Shown one piece after another: positions 58,718 through 64,000 of a stretch of DNA of 64,000 nt. Position 1 is the first letter of the stretch. Each line of letters opens with the position of its first letter. The notes below the pieces were generated by a model, which saw only the letters and a list, made by a program, of their open reading frames with translations, made no database searches and was not told where the DNA came from. The position numbers and the translations under genes are program-made. Source of the DNA: Pseudogemmobacter sp044142105 (lineage in GTDB: Bacteria > Pseudomonadota > Alphaproteobacteria > Rhodobacterales > Rhodobacteraceae); NCBI RefSeq assembly GCF_044142105.1, contig NZ_JBGTYM010000006.1, positions 191,623 through 255,622 of the forward strand, written 5' to 3'.

Positions 58718-59653
58718 ATGACACGTCACGAAATTTTCTCTGAAACCCTGATCGACGCCCTGCCCGGCGCGAGCCTGGCAAAGGTGACCCCGCGCATCGG
58801 CGCCGAGATCGGCGGGTTGCGCCTGTCGGGCGATCTGCCGCAGCCGGCAATCGAGGCTCTTCTGGGTCTGCTTGCCCGACACAAGGTGCTGTTCTTCCGT
58901 GGTCAGACGCATCTGGACGACGCCGGGCAGGAGCGGTTCGCCCTGCGCTTGGGCGCACTGGCGCCGCATCCGACGCAGGCGGTGGTCAAGGGCACGGCGT
59001 CGGTCCTGGAGCTGGATGCCAGCCGGGGTGGCGGGCGCGCCGACCAGTGGCACACCGACGTGACTTTCGTCGAAGCCTATCCCAGGGCGTCCGTCCTGCG
59101 CGGTGTGGTGATCCCGCCGGTCGGCGGCGACACGGTTTGGGCGAACACAGCCTCGGCCTATGACAGCCTGCCCGCCCCCGTGAAGGCGCTGGCCGACAGC
59201 CTGCGGGCGATCCATTCCAACGCTTATGATTATGCCGCGCAGCGCCCGCAGGCGCGCGAGGTGGACCGCAAGTACCATGCCGAGGTCTTCGCCTCGGACG
59301 TCTACGAGACCGAGCATCCGGTGGTGCGCGTCCATCCAGAGACGGGGGAGCGGACCCTCCTCCTTGGCAGCTTTGTTCAGCGAATCGCGGGCCTGTCGCG
59401 CGAGGATGGGGCCAAGATCTTCGACCTGCTGCAATCCTATGTCACCGCACCGGAAAACACCGTGCGCTGGCGCTGGCGGGCGGGCGACGTGGCGATCTGG
59501 GACAACCGGGCCACCCAGCATTACGCGGTTAACGACTATGGCGACGCCCCCCGCGTGGTGCGCCGGGTGACCATCGCGGGCGAGGTGCCGCTGGGCGTCG
59601 ACGGCCGCGCCAGCACGCCACGCCGCAAGCCCGAAGCACGGCAGCACCCCTGA
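58718..59653 (+). CDS. TauD/TfdA-family Fe(II)/2-oxoglutarate dioxygenase (AtsK-like)
   Basis: A 311-residue non-haem iron oxygenase. The facial triad is His112 and Asp114 (WHTDVTF) and the distal His268 (NRATQHYAVNDY), with RRVTIAGE supplying the 2-oxoglutarate-binding arginine. The PRIGAEIGGLRL start matches taurine dioxygenase and alkylsulfatase AtsK. It would hydroxylate the carbon next to sulfur or oxygen, releasing sulfite or sulfate. AAAGGA precedes the ATG. Confidence 0.93.
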   Translation: MTRHEIFSETLIDALPGASLAKVTPRIGAEIGGLRLSGDLPQPAIEALLGLLARHKVLFFRGQTHLDDAGQERFALRLGALAPHPTQAVVKGTASVLELDASRGGGRADQWHTDVTFVEAYPRASVLRGVVIPPVGGDTVWANTASAYDSLPAPVKALADSLRAIHSNAYDYAAQRPQAREVDRKYHAEVFASDVYETEHPVVRVHPETGERTLLLGSFVQRIAGLSREDGAKIFDLLQSYVTAPENTVRWRWRAGDVAIWDNRATQHYAVNDYGDAPRVVRRVTIAGEVPLGVDGRASTPRRKPEARQHP

Positions 59654-59681
59654 CCCCCCCATCCGAACAAGGAGTATTCCG

Positions 59682-61034
59682 ATGACCCGCAAGATCCGTC
59701 TTGGCGCCTTCCTTCCCGGCGGCGGCCAGCATGTCGCCGCCTGGCGCCACCCCGACAGCCCCGCCGATGGCGCCACCAGCTTTGCCTTCCACCTGCAGCT
59801 GGCGCAGGAGGCGCGGCGCGGCCTGTTCGACGCCTATTTCCTGGCCGACGGCCTGGCCATCAGCTTTGGCGGCGGGACCGAGGGCGGCAATGCCAAGGTC
59901 GCGGGCTTCGAGCCGGTGACCCTGTTCGCCGCGCTGGCACCGCTGGTGCCCGACCTGGGCTTCATCGCCACCGCTTCCACCACCTACGAGGAGCCCTACA
60001 ACACCGCGCGCAAATTCGCCTCACTCGATCTGATCTCGGGCGGGCGCGCAGGCTGGAACGTGGTGACCACCGCGACCGAGGCGGCGGCACGCAACTTCAA
60101 CCTGGACCAGCAGCACCCGCATGCCTGGCGCTACCGCCGCGCGGCCGAGCATGTCGATGTGGTGAAGAAGCTGTGGGACAGTTTCGAGGACGACGCTTTC
60201 CTGCGCGACAAGGACAGCGGGCGGTTCTTCGACGAGACCAAGGTGCATGGCGCGATGCATCGCGGCGAACATTTCAAGGTGGCGGGGCCGCTGAACGTCA
60301 GCCGCAGCCCGCAGGGCCATCCGGTGATCGTGCAAGCCGGCCAGTCGGATGACGGGCGCGGGCTGGCCGCCGCCACGGCCGAAGTGATCTTCACCGCGCA
60401 TCAGGCGCTGGACACTGCGCAGGAGTTCTACCGCGACATCAAGGCCCGCGCCGCCGGGCTGGGCCGCGATCCGGCGCATGTGCTGGTGATGCCCGGCGTC
60501 TCGCCCTTCGTGGGCCGGACCGAGGCGGAAGCGCGCGAGAAATATGACCGGCTGACCAGCCTGATCCTGCCCGAGGACGGGCTGGCGCTGCTGACCGCGC
60601 TCAGCGGTGGCACGCTGGACCTGTCGGAGGCCGATCTGGACGGGCCGCTGCCCCCCGCCCCGCCGACCGAAGGCATGAAATCGCGCCAGGCACTGATCCG
60701 CCGCATCGCCGATGAAAACGGCTATACCGTCCGGCAGTTATACCAGCACATCGCCAGCGCGCGCGGCCATTTCACCGTGATCGGCACGGCCGAAACCATC
60801 GCTGATACGTTGGAAGAATGGTTCCAGAACGATGGCGCCGACGGGTTCAACATCCTGCCACCCTGGCTGCCGACCGGCCTGACCGACTTCGTCGACTTGG
60901 TGATCCCGGAATTGCAGCGCCGCGGCCTGTTCCGCACTGCATATGAGGGGCGCACGCTGCGCGAGAACCTCGGCCTGCCCTACCCTGAAACCCGCTGGGC
61001 GCTGGCACGGCGCGCGGCCCTGGCGGCGGAGTGA
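59682..61034 (+). CDS. LLM-class flavin-dependent monooxygenase (NtaA/SnaA/DszA family)
   Basis: A 450-residue luciferase-like monooxygenase. RKIRLGAFLPGGGQHVAAWR and ARKFASLDLISGGRAGWNVV are strongly typical of the nitrilotriacetate/dibenzothiophene-sulfone group, as is VIVQAGQSDDGRGLAA. It uses FMNH2, presumably from the reductase at 58.1 kb, to cleave a C-S or C-N bond. The family contains many uncharacterised sulfone, sulfonate and amine monooxygenases, so the substrate stays open. Confidence 0.92.
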   Translation: MTRKIRLGAFLPGGGQHVAAWRHPDSPADGATSFAFHLQLAQEARRGLFDAYFLADGLAISFGGGTEGGNAKVAGFEPVTLFAALAPLVPDLGFIATASTTYEEPYNTARKFASLDLISGGRAGWNVVTTATEAAARNFNLDQQHPHAWRYRRAAEHVDVVKKLWDSFEDDAFLRDKDSGRFFDETKVHGAMHRGEHFKVAGPLNVSRSPQGHPVIVQAGQSDDGRGLAAATAEVIFTAHQALDTAQEFYRDIKARAAGLGRDPAHVLVMPGVSPFVGRTEAEAREKYDRLTSLILPEDGLALLTALSGGTLDLSEADLDGPLPPAPPTEGMKSRQALIRRIADENGYTVRQLYQHIASARGHFTVIGTAETIADTLEEWFQNDGADGFNILPPWLPTGLTDFVDLVIPELQRRGLFRTAYEGRTLRENLGLPYPETRWALARRAALAAE

Positions 61035-61039
61035 CGGCG

Positions 61040-61879
61040 ATGAGCTATCCGAGCTTCGAGGACAGCCTGGTTCAGGGCATCGACACGCGCATCCTGCGCC
61101 AAGCGCAGCAGCGCGTCATCGCCAGAGCGACCCGTCTCCTGCGGCGCTATGGCCTTCTGGCCGCCTTTCTGGCGGTCTGGCAGGTCGGATCGACCCAGGG
61201 CTGGATCAACCCCACGGTCTTCCCGCCGCTGGACCAGATCCTTGTCGCGCTGTGGCAGGGCATCGCGGGCGGCGCGCTGGTCGATGACATCGGCATCAGC
61301 CTGCAGCGTTCGGGCCTGGCCTTCGCCGCCGCCGTGGTGCTGGCGATTCCGCTGGGTCTGTTCATGGGCCAGATCCGCGCGGTGGAAGAAGCACTCGACC
61401 CGATCCTGCAATTCTTCCGCCAGACCTCGGCGCTGGCGCTGTACCCCGTCTTCATTCTGCTTCTGGGCCTGGGCGAGGCGTCTAAGGTCTTCGTGATCTT
61501 CTGGGCGACGCTATTTCCGCTTCTGCTGGCCACCATCGGCGGCGTGAAGGAGGTGGACCGCAAGCTGATCGAGATGGCGCAGGCCTTCGGCGCACGGCGC
61601 GGCACGGTCTTTGCCCGGGTGATCCTGCCCGCCGCCGTGCCCTCGATCTTCGTGGGCCTGCGCCTGTCGGCCACCACGGCGCTGCTGCTGCTGATCGCGG
61701 CCGAGATGATCGGCGCGAACAAGGGTCTGGGGTTTCAGGTGATGAACGCCCAGTACAATTTCCAGATCCCGCAGATGTTCGCCGCGATCCTGCTGCTCGC
61801 CCTGCTGGGCCTGACGGCGAATGCGGCGCTGGTCGCATTGCAACGGCGTCTGTGCCGCTGGGCCGAAGCCGCCCGCTGA
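61040..61879 (+). CDS. Sulfonate/nitrate/taurine-type ABC transporter permease (SsuC-like)
   Basis: A 279-residue permease with about six membrane segments. The EAA loop is LIEMAQAFGARRGTVFARVI with LPAAVPSIF, and LRLSATTALLLLIAAEMIGA follows, as in SsuC/TauC. ATG 61040 is preferred because GGAG lies 8 bases upstream; GTG 61031, overlapping the monooxygenase stop, is the alternative. It works with the binding protein and ATPase downstream. Confidence 0.93.
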   Translation: MSYPSFEDSLVQGIDTRILRQAQQRVIARATRLLRRYGLLAAFLAVWQVGSTQGWINPTVFPPLDQILVALWQGIAGGALVDDIGISLQRSGLAFAAAVVLAIPLGLFMGQIRAVEEALDPILQFFRQTSALALYPVFILLLGLGEASKVFVIFWATLFPLLLATIGGVKEVDRKLIEMAQAFGARRGTVFARVILPAAVPSIFVGLRLSATTALLLLIAAEMIGANKGLGFQVMNAQYNFQIPQMFAAILLLALLGLTANAALVALQRRLCRWAEAAR

Positions 61880-61919
61880 CCCCCTTTCCAACGACAACAC
61901 CCCAAAAGGACAATCGAAA

Positions 61920-62894
61920 ATGACCTTCCCCCTTCGCAATCTTGCGCTTGCCGCCGGTCTTGCTCTTCTCGCCACCCCGCTGCAGGCCGAGGTCACCATC
62001 CGCTACCTTGCCAGCCAGGGCGGTCTGAACCCGCACGAACTTGCGGCCGAACTGGGCTATTTCGACGGCACTGGCATCACACTGGAGAACGTGGGCTATT
62101 CCACCGGTGGCCCGGCCTCGCTGGTGGCCCTGGCGGGCGGCAGCGTGGAACTCGGCTCGGCCGCCACCTCGGCTGTGCTGAACTCGATCGCCGCGGGCAA
62201 TGATTTCGTCGCCGCCTACCCGTCGAACGGCATCAACGATCAGGTGCAATCGGTCTTCTATGTGCTGGAAGACAGCCCGATCAAAACCGTCGAGGATATT
62301 GTCGGCAAGACCATCGCCGTCAACACGCTGGGCGCGCATCTGGATTACACCGTGCGCGAGGCGCTGCACCAGAAGGGGTTGCCGCAGGATGCCGCCAACC
62401 TGATCGTTGTGCCCGGGCCGCAGCTGGAACAGGTGCTGCGCTCGGGCCAGGTCGACATCTCGGCCTTCGGCTACTGGCAGACCACCTTCACCGGCGCCGC
62501 GCTGAAGACCGGCGGCCTGCGCGCGGTCTTTGACGACACCGATGTGCTGGGCAACATCGCGGGCGGCTTCATCGTTCTGCGCCGCGACTGGATCGCCGCC
62601 CACCCCGCCGAGGCGAAGGCCTTTGTCGAGGCGTCGGAAAAGGCGATCGAATATGCGCGCCTGCACCCCGAGGAGACCAAGAAGATCTTCGCCCGCGTCT
62701 TGGCCGAACGGGGCGAGAACCCGGACGTCGCGCAGTATTTCGCGGGCTATGGCATCCGCGAGGGCGGCAAGGCCGAGGATCGCGACCTGCAGTTCTGGAT
62801 CGATGTTCTGGAACGCGACGACGCGGTACCGACGGGTAAGCTGAAGGTCGCCGACATCCTGTACAATCCGGGCGCCTCGCCCGCCACCAACTGA
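61920..62894 (+). CDS. Sulfonate-type ABC transporter periplasmic binding protein (SsuA-like)
   Basis: A 324-residue binding protein with a signal peptide of 23 residues ending ATPLQA. The mature part has IRYLASQGGLNPHELAAELG, GGPASLVALAGGSVELGSAA, TVEDIVGKTIAVNTLGAHLD and GPQLEQVLRSGQVDISAFGY, the NMT1/SsuA-type pattern for alkyl sulfonates and similar anions. Gene order permease - binding protein - ATPase is consistent with one unit. AAAAGGAC lies upstream of the ATG. Confidence 0.92.
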   Translation: MTFPLRNLALAAGLALLATPLQAEVTIRYLASQGGLNPHELAAELGYFDGTGITLENVGYSTGGPASLVALAGGSVELGSAATSAVLNSIAAGNDFVAAYPSNGINDQVQSVFYVLEDSPIKTVEDIVGKTIAVNTLGAHLDYTVREALHQKGLPQDAANLIVVPGPQLEQVLRSGQVDISAFGYWQTTFTGAALKTGGLRAVFDDTDVLGNIAGGFIVLRRDWIAAHPAEAKAFVEASEKAIEYARLHPEETKKIFARVLAERGENPDVAQYFAGYGIREGGKAEDRDLQFWIDVLERDDAVPTGKLKVADILYNPGASPATN

Positions 62895-62910
62895 GGCAGG
62901 AGAGACGGGC

Positions 62911-63678
62911 ATGACCCAGGTCACCACCCGCCGTGGAGAGGTTGCCGTGCGCAACCTCTCCAAAAGCTTCGCGCTGAACGGCCAGCGCCTGAACGTGCTG
63001 CGCGATCTGGATCTGGATATCCGGGGCAGCGAGGCCTTGGCCATTGTCGGCCCCTCGGGCTGCGGCAAGACCACGCTGCTGCGGGTTCTGGCGGGGCTTG
63101 AGGCGCCGGATGCTGGCGAGGTGCGGATCGACGATGCGCCGGTGCAGGGCATCGGGGCGGAGCGCGCGATCATCTTCCAGGAACCGCGGTTGCTGCCCTG
63201 GCTGACGGTGCTGGGCAATGTGGCCTTCGGGCTGCAGGTGCGCGGGATCGCGGCGGCCGAGGCCGAGGCGCGGGCGCGGCAATACATCCGCCTGGTCGGA
63301 CTAACCGAGTTCGAGACAGCCTATCCGCGCCAGCTGTCGGGCGGTATGGCGCAGCGTGTGGGCATCGCGCGCGCGCTGACGGTGCAGCCGGAAATCCTGC
63401 TGCTGGACGAACCGCTGGGTGCCCTCGACGCGATGACCAAGCTGACCATGCAGGAAGAACTGGCGCGGATCTGGCGGGATGAGGGCGTGACGCTGGTCCT
63501 GGTCACGCATGATCTGGAAGAGGCGATCTTCCTGGCCGACCGCGTTCTTGTCCTGCCCAAGGAAAAGGGCGCCACGCCACGGCTGATCGACATCGACCTG
63601 CCCCGTCCGCGCGACCGCAGCGAGGCCCGCTTCGTCGAGATGCGCCGACGATTGATGGCAGAGTTCGGCCTGCACTAA
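62911..63678 (+). CDS. Sulfonate-type ABC transporter ATP-binding protein (SsuB-like)
   Basis: A 255-residue ATPase. Walker A is GPSGCGKTT, the Q-loop lies in IIFQEPRLLPWL (the typical SsuB/NrtD wording), the signature is LSGGMAQR, Walker B is ILLLDEPLGALD and the H-loop is LVTHDLEEAI. It has no extra regulatory domain. AGGAGA lies upstream. It is the last gene of the operon; the IS3-type element follows after about 90 bases. Confidence 0.94.
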   Translation: MTQVTTRRGEVAVRNLSKSFALNGQRLNVLRDLDLDIRGSEALAIVGPSGCGKTTLLRVLAGLEAPDAGEVRIDDAPVQGIGAERAIIFQEPRLLPWLTVLGNVAFGLQVRGIAAAEAEARARQYIRLVGLTEFETAYPRQLSGGMAQRVGIARALTVQPEILLLDEPLGALDAMTKLTMQEELARIWRDEGVTLVLVTHDLEEAIFLADRVLVLPKEKGATPRLIDIDLPRPRDRSEARFVEMRRRLMAEFGLH

Positions 63679-63765
63679 AGCGACTGGAACGATGTGATTT
63701 TCAGCTTCCGGCCCATGGACGAAGCCGCTCTCGCGGCAATGGCGCTCGTGGCGGGCGTTTGGGAC

Positions 63766-64000
63766 TGATCGCCCCCCTGTGCATTTGGGAATGTGTGGAC
63801 TTGCCCGTGAAATGTGGAGAGCACCAACTGAGGGACCAGGAGGTGTTCTATGGGAAACGGGAACAGACCGACGCCGGAGTTTCGGCGTGAAGCGGTGCGG
63901 CTGGCACTGAGCAGCGGCCGGACGCGGCGGGAGAATGCGGTTCTGAAGCAGGAGCGCGACATTCTAAAAAAAGCTGCGGCCTTCTTCGCGAGGGAGGGAA
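63766..64000 (+). mobile_element. IS3-family insertion sequence, left end (runs off the window)
   Basis: A possible terminus TGATCGCCCCCC begins at 63766, followed by about 80 untranslated bases and then an orfA-type gene with a strong ribosome site. The family is judged from the orfA product. The right end and orfB lie outside the window. The exact terminus is uncertain without the other end. Confidence 0.55.
63850..64000 (+). CDS. IS3-family OrfA transposase subunit, internally deleted and partial
   Basis: AGGAGG lies 6 bases before ATG 63850. The frame reads RPTPEFRREAVRLALSSGRT, the usual N-terminal helix-turn-helix start, and then jumps directly to RRENAVLKQERDILKKAAAF, the leucine-zipper end of OrfA. 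About 40 residues (second helix of the HTH and linker) are missing, and the frame is preserved. Recombination between the two RRE-encoding stretches would explain this. The product is unlikely to bind DNA normally. Confidence 0.75.
   Translation, partial: MGNGNRPTPEFRREAVRLALSSGRTRRENAVLKQERDILKKAAAFFAREG

Noticed and set aside
1..64000. CRISPR arrays, tRNA/rRNA genes, phage modules or a replication origin
   Set aside because: No regularly spaced repeats, cloverleaf genes, phage structural genes or iteron/DnaA-box clusters were seen while reading the window. Short RNA genes could still be missed by eye.

Overview
The window is GC-rich DNA with the gene content and intergenic hairpins of an alphaproteobacterium of the Rhodobacterales (Rhodobacter/Paracoccus-type). 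The reasons are the conserved rsmI-yraN-gshB block divergent from a penicillin-binding-protein activator, the glnD-murJ pair, a cobU gene with a histidine-phosphatase partner, and a GC hairpin followed by GAGTATTT near position 60-95. No tRNA, rRNA or CRISPR array was seen. This placement is inference from gene content; no search was run.

Left third (1-20.4 kb) is chromosomal core. On the minus strand: a polar amino-acid ABC importer (binding protein, permease, and the first codons of another gene at the edge), a membrane-anchored MoeB/ThiF-like E1 enzyme, dut, coaBC and a ChaN-type protein. On the plus strand: cobU, a histidine phosphatase, a GST with an extra C-terminal Cys-rich module, and a ComM-type Mg-chelatase-like ATPase. 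Then come gshB, yraN and rsmI (minus), a PBP-activator lipoprotein, glnD and murJ (plus), a rhomboid homologue lacking its catalytic residues (minus), and trpS with an unknown membrane protein (plus), closed by a strong terminator.

The right two thirds (20.5-64 kb) are accessory: catabolic/transport operons separated by decayed insertion sequences. (1) 21.0-34.6 kb: a GntR/FCD repressor, a flavin reductase-like protein, an Asp/Glu/hydantoin racemase, a complete dipeptide-type ABC importer and four amidohydrolases. Two of the amidohydrolases are paralogues that lack the HxH metal motif. A shared TTGTCGACAA operator sits at both promoters. This looks like uptake and hydrolysis of a small amide or N-heterocycle. 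(2) 35.3-47.5 kb: a XRE-cupin regulator, a MATE exporter, a polyamine-type ABC importer, an octopine/nopaline dehydrogenase-family enzyme, two AhpD/CMD proteins, a flavin monooxygenase with a small ORF in front, and a PLP class-V enzyme divergent from an AsnC regulator. (3) 48.6-57.1 kb: an IclR regulator, an Fbp-type ABC importer, a class III CoA-transferase, a CitE-like lyase, a D-2-hydroxyacid dehydrogenase and a RraA-type aldolase. Together they suggest uptake, CoA activation and C-C cleavage of a hydroxy- or branched dicarboxylic acid. (4) 58.1-63.7 kb: an organosulfur-scavenging type operon (FMN reductase, TauD-family dioxygenase, NtaA/DszA-type monooxygenase, SsuCAB-like importer).

Three degenerate copies of one IS6-family element lie at 34.7, 47.5 and 57.1 kb. 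All have the same orientation and each lies just downstream of a plus-strand operon. An IS3-type orfA with an internal deletion runs off the right edge. The accessory half therefore looks assembled by IS-mediated acquisition and decay.
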